A stretch of DNA of 64,000 nucleotides, from contig CM046874.1 in NCBI GenBank assembly GCA_025667525.1, positions 658,830,963-658,894,962 on the forward strand. Direction: 5' to 3'. Under the pieces are notes generated by a model. It did not search any database. It was given only the letters and a program-made list of their open reading frames with translations, and had not been told where the DNA came from. Positions 10,490 through 21,700 of this stretch are shown in pieces. The first letter of the stretch is position 1; every line of letters starts with the position of its first letter. The position numbers were made by a program, and so were the translations under genes. The stretch is from Glebionis coronaria. Taxonomy: Eukaryota; Streptophyta; Magnoliopsida; Asterales; Asteraceae.

Positions 10490-11203
10490 TTGGTTATAAA
10501 CATTTGTCACGTGAATATTTTACTGTGTGACATTTTCAATGTGTTGTTCATAGTTAATCCCATTATAATGTGACCATAAGTATAATTTAGATACACATTC
10601 TTAAATGTTGTGACTATTGGCAATCATATAGTCACATAATTGTTTGACGATTTAATATGATCATGTATTATATTTGATCATAGTCTTCAAGTAATTGTAA
10701 AATATTTGTCACATTTAAATAAATATAGTGGCAAATATTTCAATACCTACTTTCAATTTGCCACACACACAAAATTCATATGTGGTTAACATTTAACAAA
10801 ATATACTAGTCACATTAAAATAATGTGTGTGACAACCTTGTTTATCAATTTGTCACTTGTAAAATAATTCTATGTGACCATATATGATTTTTGGTCACAT
10901 TCAATGTGTGTATGACAAATATTTGTCACATATGTATACGTATAATGTGACTACTACTTGAACCGGACATTGATTCGGTAACACTCTCAAATTATTAAGT
11001 GACTAACGACTCATCCAAAAAGCATTTGTTAGCCCTAGTCACGTAATAATTCATATGCGTGACAAACAAAATACGAATTGGTCATACAAAGTTACTTCAA
11101 GTGTGACTGTTTATTTATGACTAGCGAATTTTGTCACACAAAAATATATTTGTGACTATACGAAATTTGGTATGTGTGACCGAAACCCATTTTTGTACTA
11201 GTG
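10490..11203. repeat. Subterminal TGTGAC repeats and right terminal repeat of element K
   Basis: Many copies of TGTGAC, GTCACA and TTTGTCAC in both orientations occur between 10500 and 11190, ending in the terminal inverted repeat with TAGTG at 11199-11203. In CACTA elements such motifs bind the transposase-partner protein (family knowledge). The three bases after the end, aaa, would be the expected 3-bp target duplication, but the left copy is not in the window. Confidence 0.65.
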
Positions 11204-11752
11204 AAAGGGTTTGAAAGAACATATCAATCCCAGAGTTAACAGCCTATCTGTCAACTCTCTTGGTGAAGGATCAAGCATCTCAAAGGTGAAAGCGTTATTC
11301 AGGCCTTGCAAACATTGTGGTTTCAAAAATCATTCCTCTGAGGACTGCACTAAGAAGCCTAAATGTATCACATGTGAGTCCATTGAACACACCTCCAGAG
11401 AGCATGAGGAGACCATTGCTGTTTAAAGAACAAGAACCCAATTAAGGTCAAAAACTCCTCACAGACCCTCTAGGAGACTTGAACCCAAACACATAGATAA
11501 CTCTCAGGGTTACAGACCAAATCCCCCCTGCAAGTACTGTGGTTTCTTTGATCATCACTCTGATTGTGTGAACATTATCCCGGATGTGACATATGTGGAA
11601 GCATGCGTCATGAAACCAGAGACTACAACCAAAGAGGGAGAGAAATGAACCAGAGAAGACCTAATGACGCTAGTCAGTGACAACATGGACCCACTGGAAA
11701 GTGGGTTCATCATCGAAACTAATATGGATCTGTTATATCTATGTAGGCATAC
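11204..11752 (+). pseudogene. Element B gag C-terminal part with two zinc-knuckle-like motifs
   Basis: Translation gives KGLKEHINPRVNSLSVNSLG directly after the transposon K end, then a CCHC-like CKHCGFKNHSSEDC and a following CITCESIEHTSREH, a TAA near 11424, and after further stops a second pair beginning CKYCGFFDHHSDC (11537 on). This is the nucleic-acid-binding end of a Copia gag. The N-terminal gag part is cut off by the insertion of K. Multiple stops make it a pseudogene. Confidence 0.7.
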
Positions 11753-14700
11753 TTGAAGAAATCTGTTTGGTATCTGGATAGTGGGTGCTCCAGACACATG
11801 ACACGGGTTAAACAATATCTGCTTAGATATAAGAGGGAGTCTAGTCCGAAAGTAGTCTTTGGAGATGACTCCTCAGGGGCTACTGAGGGTTATGGCTCAG
11901 TGGATTGCAATGGTATAACCTTCACAAGGGTCGCTTATGTCAATGGACTAAAGCACAATTTAATCAGCATCAGTCAACTCTGCGATGCTGGTTTCAAAGT
12001 TCTATTCACCAAGACCCAAGGAAAAATCTTCAATCAGAATGATGATGTTGTTCTAACTGCACCCAGAAGAAGGGATGTGTATATTATTGACATGACATCA
12101 TGTCCAGAAGGAAAGAACACCTGTCTCTTTGCCAAAGCATCTGATAGTGAAAATTAGCTCTGGCATAAGAGACTTTCCCACCTTAACTTCAAGAATATCA
12201 AAAAAATGGCCAAGAATGATTTAGTTGTCGGGCTTCCCTCTCTGACCTTCACCAAAGACAGACCCTGCTCAGCCTACGAGAAAGGGAAGCACCACAGAGC
12301 CTCATTTAAAACAAAGCAATCATTCTCCTTAAATAAGTGCCTCCATCTTCTTCACATGGACTTATTTGGGCCAGTAAAACCACAATCCCTCAATCACAAC
12401 AAGTATACACTAGTCATTGTGGATGAGTTCTCTAGATTCACATGGGTATTCTTTCTCAAAAGAAAGAGTGATGTAGCTGAAATAATAATGTCTTTCATCA
12501 GAGAAATAGAGAACTTCAATGACTACAGAGTTAAGGCTATCAGAAGTGATAATGGCACTGAATTCAAGAACCATGCAATGGAAGCCTTTTGTGATGAAAA
12601 TGGAATCTCACAAAACTTTTCAAACCCAAGCACCACTGAACAAAATGGTGTCACTGAAAGAAGAAACGGAACTCTCATAGAGGTTGCCAGAACTATGCTC
12701 AGCAAATCAAGACTTCCAAAACAGTTTTGGGGTGAAGCTGTAAACACAGCATGTTACACACAGAATAGATCCATTATTGTGAAGAGACACAGCAAGACCG
12801 CTTATGAAGTGTATAGGAAGAGAGCCCCTGATGTAAGCTACTTCCATGTCTTTGGTTGCCCTGTTTTCATTCACAACGACAAAGATCATCTGGGAAAATT
12901 TGATGAAAAGTTAGATGATGGATTCTTTCTTGGATACTCTCCTACCTCCAGAACTTTTAAAGTATTCAATATTCGCAGGCAAGAACTTGAAGAATCCATT
13001 CATGTTACCTTTAATGAATCAGATGTTGTCATTACTCACACCAACTCAGAAGAATGTGACATTGATTTCAATGAAGTTAAATCATATACAAAGGATGATT
13101 TCTAAAATCCCAAGGAACCACCTCAAGTATGTCACAAGGACTTTCCATATGTTCATGCTTTTGATCCTCACTCAATCTCTGACATCACTCCAGAGGTTGC
13201 AATTGCTGAATCTGTCACTTCACAACTCATAGAAGAGAATGCGGATCTTATCGCACCAATCTCTCACTCAAATGAAGAGATTATGGATGAAGAAATAATA
13301 TGTGATGAACCTCCAGCATTCATTGAAGCTGCTGTGACTCCTGAACCCACAGAGACTCCTACTCCTCAATCCAAATGGAGTAGGAACCAAGATATTCTTC
13401 TAGTAAATATTCTTGGTGAACCCTCTAAGGGAGTCACCACCAGAGGAATATTGAGATCTCTGGAAACCGCCTCAGCGAATGAATGCCTTTTCGCTGACTT
13501 TCTCTCTGAAGATGAACCCAAAAATGTGGTTGCTGCTCTTCTGGATAAAGTTTGGGTTGTTGCCATGCAAGATGAATTGAATTAGATCAAGAGAAACAAG
13601 GTGTGGACTCTGGTAAAAGATCCAGCTGGAAAACAAGTAGTTGGAACTAAATGGGTCTATAGAAACAAGAGGGGTGAAGCTGGCATGATAGTTAAAAATA
13701 AGGCTAGGCTTGTGGTGCTGGGGTACAATCAATCTGAGGGTATTGATTATGATGAAACGTTTGTACCAGTGGCCAGATTGGAAGCTATCAGAATCTTTCT
13801 AGCCCTTGCAGATTATGTGGGGTTCACTGTATACCAGATGGATGTAAAGAGTGCTTTTCTAAATGGTAAGATTGCAAAGGGAGTATATGTTTATCAACCC
13901 CTAGGGTTCGAAAGCAGTGACTATCCTGATCACGTCTGCAAACTTCACAAAACACTCTATGGGCTGAAACAAGCGCCTAGAGCCTGGTATGAAACTCTGT
14001 CAAAATCCCTACTTGAAAATAAATTTGTCAGAGGTACCATTGACCAAACCCTGTTCACTTATAGGTCCAAGGGTGATGTCATTTTAGTACAGATTTATGT
14101 GGATGACATAATCTTTGGTTCAACCAACATTACCTTGAGCAAACAGTTTGCTAAACTTATGACCAAAAAGTATAAAATGAGCATGATGGGGGAACTAACT
14201 TTTTTCTTGGTTTTCAAATCAAACAAAATTCAAAAGGAATTTCTATTTGTCAAGAAAAATATGTTAAGGATTTGCTCAAGAAGTATGATTGTCTGATGTG
14301 CATCAGTGAAATGCCCCATGCTTCCTCCCAACAACTTGGGAGCTAATGACTCAGGGGTCTCTGTTAATGAGACCTTATACCGAGGCATGATTGGGTCACT
14401 GATGTACCTCACAGCAAGCAGACCAGACATACAATTTTCCACATGTGTCTGTGCTAGGTACCAAGCTAACCCCAAGGAATCCCACCTAGTAGCTGTCAAA
14501 AGAATTTTTAGGTACTTGAAAGGATCTCCCACATTAGGTCTCTGGTATCCAAATGGATCGGGCTTCGACCTCAAATCCTAATCTGACTCAGATTACGCTG
14601 GGTGTTGCCTTGATAGAAAGAGCACCTCTAGGAGTTGTCAAATCCTTGGAGGAAAGTTGGTATGCTGGAGTGCAAAGAAACAAAACTCAGTGGCCATGTC

Positions 14701-15046
14701 ATCAGCAGAAGCTGAATATGTAGCTGCTGCTGGTTGCTGTGCTCAAGTTCTCTGGATGAAAAATCAGCTGGCTGATTATGGGATCAATTATGAAAAGGTT
14801 CCCATATTCTGTGACAACATAAGTGCTATAGCCATCTCCAATAATCCGGTACTTCATTCCAAAACCAAGCATATTGACATCAGGTATCACTTTATCAGAG
14901 ACCATATTTTAAAATGTGATATTGAGCTTCATTTTATACCCATTGAATACCAGCTCGCTTATATTTTCACCAAGCCTCTGGCTGAGCCAAGTTTTACTAA
15001 GCTGGTTGCTGAGCTGGGTATGCTCGGTATTGGTAAACAAATCTGA
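11753..15046 (+). pseudogene. Element B Copia pol (protease, integrase, RT, RNase H), decayed
   Basis: Domains in order: protease-start wording [13 protein letters not shown] (11764), the GAG-pre-integrase H-H-C-C region with LWHKRLSHLNF (12160), integrase with LHMDLFGP (12353), RSDNGTEF (12541) and TEQNGVTERRNGT (12636), RT with YQMDVKSAFLNG (13833), [11 protein letters not shown] (13959) and [11 protein letters not shown] (14090), and RNase H with SSAEAEYVAAAGC (14701) and CDNISAIAI. Breaks: TAG at 12155-12157, TAA at 13103-13105, TAG at 13583-13585, a frameshift near 14200-14300 and TAA at 14579-14581. The catalytic residues of integrase and RT are still readable, so decay came after loss of selection. 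Domain order (integrase before RT) fixes it as Copia. Confidence 0.92.
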
Positions 15047-15384
15047 TAAATGATCTCTGTCTCTGGGTATTTAAGGGAATTGAATGTAACGAGTTAGTTA
15101 CATTCCAAAGGGAGTTAATATATTCCTATATTTAATTCAAATGATTGTCCTTCAATGTTAACAACTTTCCCACTTTCTAAGGGGACTAAAAAATCACATG
15201 AAGGGTCAAGGGGTCCCACTTTTTCTTAAAAGGCAAACATTTGCATTTAATGCTTTAATTGAAAAACGGCAAAAACCTTTTTACAAGCCCTTGACTCAAT
15301 TTCTTGTATCACATCATACATATTCTTCACACACACATACTATTCATCTTCTTCTAATCCTCCAAACCTTCACTTCAAGCAACA
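15047..15384 (+). other. Element B spacer between pol and the extra ORF
   Basis: Non-coding. Contains purine-rich runs of polypurine-tract type (aaagggagtt at 15108, taaggggact at 15178) and a CT/CA-rich stretch just before the ATG at 15385 (cacacacatactattcatc) that resembles a plant 5' untranslated leader. Confidence 0.4.
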
Positions 15385-16532
15385 ATGGCGTCTTCATCAA
15401 CAAACCCCTCATTCACCGTCCAGGCTGCATCTAACGTAGACTTTGGGATTAACGACGGAAAGATTGCGCTTAACAACTGTGTGGCACTCCTCGAACACAA
15501 CAATCCCCTTTATACACCATTGTTAACCTACTTGAAGAACTCTCCCATAGTCGAAGCCATCATACGAGAACCCTCAACCTGGTACTCTCAATACCTAAAG
15601 GAGTTCTGGTATTCGGCCGAAGTTGATCCGACTTCTTCCCACATCACTTTCCACCTTTCCACCCATCCTCAACCTCTCACCTTCGACTTTACAACCTTTG
15701 CTAAAGTCATTGGACTTGAAGTAAATGAAAACATGACCGTTGTGCCCACCAGCACCACTGTGAAGAAGGCGTTGGAAACTCTCAGGCCTCGAGATGATGA
15801 TGACAAACCCTTCTCCTCCATTTCCTTCCAAAACAAATCCCTGATCAAGGTGAATTTCTTCTCGCCCATATGGAGGACACTGATGATATACATTATAAAA
15901 TGTCTAGGGGGAAACCAGGGATCGCATGATCAGTTAAATGCATCCCAACAGGCAATTGCTTATAGTCTAATTTGGGGATTAGATATAGGAATTTCCCTCA
16001 TACTTTATACCGACCTCATTTCCAAGCTCGAGAACAAAGGGAAGAAAAACCGTCTGGCAACCATCTTCTACACCAGATATCTCTCTCTCGTTATAGAGGA
16101 TATTCTTGGTGAAAACTACACCAATGACGAAATTCACTCTATTGCTCCCTATCACATCACTGTAGCATCTCTGAAGACTCCTTTAGAAGATGAGGTGCCT
16201 CTCACCAGGCACATGTTAAGAGTTGTTGGTATGCTACCTGCTGGAGAAGAGGAGCCCTTGATCCCTCCACCAGAGGTGAATGCTGGAAGTATGGCTGATA
16301 AGTATTTGTCCAAGACCTTTGTGTAGTCTACTTCTCGTCCCAAGGCGCTGAAGGAAAAGAAGAAGAAGAGGAAAGACATCCCCATTTCCTCTGAAACCCC
16401 TTCTGTTAATCCATCCAAAAAGAAGAAGACCAAGAAACACCCATCCCCTACTCAGGTGGATGAGGATAGAGAGCCCACCGCTGACGAACAACCTGTGTCT
16501 AGTGTCTCCAAGTTAGCAGAGACTTCTAAGAA
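15385..16532 (+). pseudogene. Element B extra ORF, N-terminal part
   Basis: ATG at 15385 (MASSSTNPSFTVQAASNVD). The first 313 codons encode a globular domain containing YLKEFWYSAEVD, ITFHLSTHPQPLTFDF and WRTLMIYIIKCLGG. The same order of words occurs in the third ORF of element D (YLYEFWATKE, ITFSLDNKQQTLTVSDF, WKAIFGILSRCLTP), so the two are distant relatives. A TAG at 16324-16326 interrupts; the frame then continues with a Lys-rich, Ser/Pro-rich part (KEKKKKRKD, PSKKKKTKK) until element C cuts it at 16532, just after the codon for Ser-Lys. The domain is known to me only as a recurrent uncharacterised protein of Asteraceae retroelements. It has no recognised enzymatic motif. Confidence 0.75.
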
Positions 16533-17561
16533 TGTGGCAATCCGTCAATTTATGGTTGATATTTTATTCTCGAATATTATTTAAAAACATTATTTTAATG
16601 TTACATTATGAACTCACTTATTTTTGGGAAGTAATTTGGATTTACGTCTTGAAGTAGCATCGACTACGTCTAAACCGGAGGATTCTACGTTACGTGCTTA
16701 CGTTTACATACACCGTTTTTGGTGACAGTCCGACATTTCAGAAAAATAAATTTGTCCATGAATATTATTTTGAGATTTTAAATTTGTGTTGGTTCATAAA
16801 CTCACAAATTTACGAGAAGATATTAGGACTTACGATTTTATTTTAACGTCCTTTACGACTAAACCGGAAACCTTAGTATTACGTATTTACGTTTTCGAAC
16901 TCCGTTTTTGATGAGACAATTTTTATTAGATTCGTTTTGTGCCGTTGATTCATAATTTATAAAAACGTTTTTCGTAAGACGACCCGAGGCCACGCAAATC
17001 GAGGAAAATAGAATCGAGGAATACCCGTAAATAAATGGGGATGAGACAAAATAACTTTTGCCCCACCCCCATATATGGGACGTCCAACACCTCACCACAC
17101 ACCACTTATGTGTCAAAAGCTTCACAATGAAGCATAACACATGTCTTAAGGATTACAAAGTAAACTACATGCACATCAAAACCACCACCTCAAACCACTC
17201 TTCTCATTTACAACATGCAAAAACAACTTTCATCTCTCTCTCTCTACTCCAAATGTGCCGTCCCATCTCACCCATCAAACACTCTCCTTGATCAAAATCA
17301 ACCATGAAATCTTATGTTATTTACACACATGTTGAAGCCCTTTTGAAACCCTATTGATTGGTGGTGATTATAACATCCAAGAAGGAGTTTCTATGGAGTC
17401 TTGGGGCTGATTTTCCACAAGGAGTTCTTGAAGAATGGTGGTCTTGAAGATGGTCTTGGTTATTCACAAGTTTCTCCATCAAAATCCATGTTTTGATCAC
17501 AACCTACATCATCATGGTGGTATAAAGATTGTTCTCCTCATCCTCTTGTTATTTTTGATTA
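16533..17561 (+). repeat. Element C 5' LTR, left part
   Basis: Matches 46690-47714 of the 3' LTR nearly base for base. Interrupted at 17562 by element D; the final five bases (17557-17561, GATTA) are D's left target duplication. No gene inside; an ORF on the minus strand near 16859-17140 is also present in the 3' LTR and shows no coding character. Confidence 0.95.
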
Positions 17562-17892
17562 TGTTAGAAATACGTTTTAACGTATATTAGAAGTGTCGGT
17601 CGCTCCACAATATGATTTATGTTGTAATAGCTCGTAGTTAGTAATTAGTTATTATTTGCTTATTAACTTAAGTAAGAACCGGTCCATGGGCTTGTCATGG
17701 ACCGGCCCAAGCCCAATGTTTGGCTTGAACTATAAATACCCCTTTCCACTAAGGAAAGGGGTTGGTTGTTGTTTCATTCACTTTTCATATTAATAAAATC
17801 TTCCATATATTTCTCTCATTTTCTCTCTCTAGTTTCTCTCACTAGAAAAACATCAACCCACTTCATAGATTCATAGGTTATCAATTTCTACA
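17562..17892 (+). repeat. Element D 5' LTR
   Basis: 331 bp, TG…CA ends. Contains the TATA box and hairpin listed separately and a CT-rich stretch (tttctctcattttctctctc) near the R/U5 part. No difference from the 3' LTR was seen. Confidence 0.97.
17731..17769 (+). promoter_or_regulatory. Element D promoter: TATA box followed directly by a hairpin
   Basis: TATAAATA (17731-17738) is followed at once by a perfect 9-bp stem, CCCCTTTCC (17739-17747), loop ACTAA, GGAAAGGGG (17753-17761), then TTGGTTGTT. With the usual 25-30 bp TATA-to-start distance, the right half of the stem would lie at the RNA start. The same plan occurs in the LTRs of element E. Repeated in the 3' LTR at 35415-35453. Confidence 0.8.
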
Positions 17893-17893
17893 T

Positions 17894-17907
17894 TTGGTAT
17901 CAAGAGC
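17894..17907 (+). other. Element D primer binding site
   Basis: TTGGTATCAAGAGC begins one base after the LTR end. It resembles the initiator-Met complement TGGTATCAGAGC with one extra A, a form common in plant Copia elements. Confidence 0.8.
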
Positions 17908-17919
17908 TATGGGGTGATT

Positions 17920-17928
17920 TAAGGTAAG
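17920..17928 (+). promoter_or_regulatory. Candidate splice donor in the element D leader
   Basis: TTTAAG followed by GTAAGG is close to the consensus 5' splice site and lies ~15 bp after the primer binding site. It could be used to join the leader to the gag start, to the acceptor-like site before pol, or to the acceptor before the third ORF at about 29060. Inference only. Confidence 0.4.
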
Positions 17929-18136
17929 GATTGTGTTATTTTTTAGTTTTTGAATCTATTAGTGATCTTTAGGAAAAATCAATCTTGAATCTTGTTATTT
18001 TTGGTGTTTTTGTTATTGGGATTGATTGATAAGGATTGGGTTTAGCTTATTTTGGTAAAAATCATAAAACTTTTTGTGGTTTTGGATCAAAAATCGGGGT
18101 AAAAAGCTTCTTTTTAAGTCTCGGAAACAATTTCTT

Positions 18137-18640
18137 CCAGTTTATTCCGAATAGGATTCCGAATAGGAGGAGTTTCCGAATAGAAGAAATTGTTCCGAAT
18201 AGAGAATTTTTTTCCGAATAGAAGAAATTTTCCGAATAGAGAATTTTTTTCCGAATAGAAGAAAATTTTCCGAATAGTGAAGAAATTTTCCGAATAGAGA
18301 AGTTTTTTCCGAATAGAAGATCTTTCCGAATAGAAGATTTTTCCGAATAGCCAATCTTTCCGCATAGACACCAATTTTCCGAATAGCCAATTTTTCCGAA
18401 TAGACACCATTTTTCCGAATAGCCAAAATTAGGAAATATTCCGAATAGACCAGTTTTTCCGAATAAGCCAAATTGCCAAAATATTCCGAATTGAAGAAAA
18501 CATTCCGAATAGGGGTTTTTCCGCATAAGGGTTATTCTGCATAGGGTTTATTCCGAATAGGGTATTTTTCAGCATAGGATTATTCCGAATAGGCATTATT
18601 CCGAATAAGGGGTTATTCTGAGTTTGGGTTATTCCGTATA
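18137..18640 (+). repeat. Element D array 1: TTCCGAATAG tandem repeats in the gag leader
   Basis: About 25-28 degenerate units, each a TTCCGAATAG (or TTCCGCATAG) core followed by 5-12 A/T-rich bases such as aagaaattt. Spacing is irregular (about 13-24 bp). All cores point the same way. The array ends ~140 bp before the gag ATG. Overlapping minus-strand ORFs rich in SIRKISSLFGK are by-products of the repeat. Confidence 0.95.
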
Positions 18641-18779
18641 AGCAAGTTCAAGGGGTATTTGAGTTTTTTCGACGATCTTTAGTGGATTTAATCTTGAGTT
18701 CAACCAACACAACACAAATTCTCAACCTTTCTTCACTGCTCGATCAAACGATAATCTTTGAGTCTGTTAAGTGATCACA

Positions 18780-21700
18780 ATGAATCCAAGTTCATTAATG
18801 CCTCAGATGACATCTCTTACGGATATCTCGATCATAACGGGGACTGATAGTCGTCCACCGATGCTTATTAAAGAGGTGTTTGAGGCATGGCAAGGTCGAA
18901 TGATGCAATATCTAAAGGGGAAACCAACATACGGAAGGCTTATGGTCAAATCGATTTTGAATGGTCCACTCGACTATGGCACCATTACGGTTGACAACGT
19001 GACAAGACCACGAGAATTTGAAGAACTCACTCCAGCTCAGCAACTTGTTGCAGATGCAGATGAAAAAGCTCTTCAAACAATTCTTCAAGCTCTTCCCCAT
19101 GATATTTATAGGATGGTAAGCAAGTATACGGTAGCAAAAGACTTATGGGAACGTCTTAAGGTGTTGCTACAAGGTACATCTCTCACAAAACAGGAAAGGG
19201 AATGTCAGTTGTATGACCTGTTTGATAGATTCACCTACAACTCAGGGGAAACACTTCACGATTATTACTTTAGATTCACCACACTCATGAATGATCTGAA
19301 TGTATACAATCTTGAGATTGCTCCTTTCCAGGTTAACACCAAATTCTTGAATACTCTACCTCAAGCTGAATGGGGTGAGTATATTACCGATGTCAAGTTA
19401 ACCAGAGATCTGCACAAGTGCAATTTGGATCAAATATATGCCTTCCTTCAGCAGCATGAGAAGCATGTGATTATGCACCGTTCTCCTCGAGGTATGTATC
19501 CAGATTCCTTAGCTTTGATGGCGAATCAACCAAGTTTGTCACACAACAACACACCTTATATCTTGGGACATCAAGCCTATCATGCATCACCTTACATGAC
19601 ACCAACTTTTCCCCAATACTCGATCTTACCACAACCCCCCACCTCACATCAGCAACAATATCGGTTCAGTGCACCCACATCACAGTATGGTTCACAACTT
19701 CATCCAGCAAATGTTGCACCTTATGCTCAGCCTTCATATTCGTCTTATCAAGAGAATGCAGCATTTCAAACAAGCTACCCTGATCAAATGAGTATTCCTT
19801 CTACTGATTATGCAGCTCATCCAGATCAAGCATTGTATTGTGATGATGAAGAAGTCCCTGTTCCTGTTTTCCAACAAGGAGCTGACCCAGTTGAAGTGCT
19901 AACTACTATGTCTGCATATCTCACAAGAACTTTAAGCAAACGAGGATTCAGAGGATCAGCTCCTACCAACAATCAGTTGAGGAATTCATCCAATTCTCGC
20001 CAACAAGCTACAATTGAGAATGGCAGGGTCATGGTTCAACCAATTCAACCATATCAGGGGAGATCTTCCACTTCAACCAATGCTCGCACAATCACTCCTG
20101 CTCCTGCTCCAATGGTTAACAATCCTCCACGGGCTAATACAGGCAAATTGAGAATGATTACCTGCTACAACTGCAAAGAAGAGGGTCATATGTCCAGGGA
20201 TTGTAAGAAACCCAAGAGGAGAAGGGATGGACAGTGGTTTGCAGAAAAGATCTATCTGGTAAATGCTCAGGCTCAAGGAAGGGAACTTGATGAAGAGGAG
20301 CTTGCATTTCTTGCTGACCCAGGGATTGCTGAACAAGACGTTGTCACCACGCAAAATGCAGCTTACCAAGCCGATGATCTTGATGCGTATGATTCCGACT
20401 GTGATGACTTTCAAACTGCAAAGGCTGCTTTCATGGCAACATTCTCCAGCTTAGGGCCAGATAAGAAATCTGAGGTACTTATTAATAACACTGATAATGC
20501 CACTGATGCTAGTATTCAACCACATCAAGTTGGGCAAGAGAGTGCTAATTCGAATGAATCTTCGGTGATGAGTCTTTCAAACGAGGAGACAAACAATGAT
20601 AGCAATATCAATGTGAGTCCCCAGACTTTGAGTGAATCACAACCGGGAACCAGTTCGCATATGCCTACTCCTGCTCAACAAGATTTGGTCATGGTTCCTG
20701 CTACACTACTTAGCCAAATGAATGCTGCACTCTTAGAAACCTTAGCTAAGAATAAGAATTTGTCTGATGAGCTTGCCTTAAGCAATGAGAAAGTACAAAC
20801 TTTGGAATTAGTGCCTTCGTCTAGTGTTCTCACAAATCTCGAATATGATCATTTTAGAAACAAACAAATGAGTCACTTGCAAGAAATCGAAAACTTAAGA
20901 GCAAATCTGTCTAGTGAACTTAAAGAAAAGGAGTTAGTGGTCACTAATTTTCAAAAACTTCAAACTGATTTTGAATTACTCGAATCTAAGAAGACTGAAA
21001 TGGAGATTAATGCTACTAATAAGATTAGAAGTCTAGACTACTTGCTGTTAAGACAATATGCTGCTTCACAACTAGTTCACTTATTTGATGCTTCATTTAA
21101 AGAGTTTAACTTATCACGTCTAAAAGGCCTTCCCCCTAATCCACGGTATGCAAAACAAGCTTTAAGACATAGTCCTAGACTTTATAATGCAACTCAATTA
21201 GGATTGGCTTTAGACCCGATTGTTTTTCCCAATGATCGAACAAGTAAGGATCTAGTTGATGAGGATCGGTCATACAATTCTGCAAAATATCCCGAGTGTG
21301 ATTATTTTAAAATGAATAAGGAGCTTGCTAAAACTGATTTTAGAGTTCGATTCCATATGGATAAAGATCTTATCACAGCACCAACCTATATGTTAGAGGA
21401 AGAACGCCCTAGTACATTTCCTACACTTGTCAACATGGAGGATCCTAAGGAAATTCCAAAGAATCTTCCACCGGTTAGCACTGTATGGTTAAACTTGAAA
21501 GAGATTAACCGATACTTTACTACCTTTGACAAGGTCATTTTGGAATGTACGACTTCAAATGGCTTAAACGCCGGAGAATGGGCTTTCGAACACATGAACG
21601 AGGTGTTTAAGACTAAGATCAATCCGTTTGTCGAAAGTCTAAAAGAAAGTTTTGCATCTCTTAAGGAAAATCTTCAGTTTGAAATTGGGGAAGTTCAAAA

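Larger units (their letters stand above)
6561..11203. mobile_element. Element K: CACTA-type DNA transposon, right part
   Basis: The right end reads ttttgtactagtg, so on the minus strand the element starts CACTAGTACAAAAATGGG, a CACTA-type terminal inverted repeat. The ~700 bp inside it are packed with short TGTGAC/GTCACA motifs in both orientations, the subterminal repeats typical of this superfamily. Immediately beyond 11203 the gag of Copia element B resumes in frame, so K lies inside B. No matching left end was found; since B's 5' part is also missing, the left end is probably beyond the window, with element A nested in K. No transposase domain was recognised; the two small genes inside are listed separately. 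Confidence 0.65.

Noticed and set aside
16528..16540. Idea that 16326 ends the B extra ORF
   Set aside because: The same frame continues past the TAG with Lys-rich coding and picks up again after element C, so the TAG is a later stop and not the true end.
16859..17140. Minus-strand ORF of 93 codons found in both C LTRs (also 47016-47297)
   Set aside because: Present twice only because LTRs are duplicated; no domain, and it overlaps LTR sequence with no coding signs.
18062..18526. Minus-strand ORFs rich in SIRKISSLFGK
   Set aside because: Reading of the TTCCGAATAG array; same reason as above.
18137..18640. Array considered as a CRISPR locus
   Set aside because: Repeats are short, degenerate and joined by A/T-rich variable pieces of uneven length, without unique spacers or cas genes, in plant DNA.
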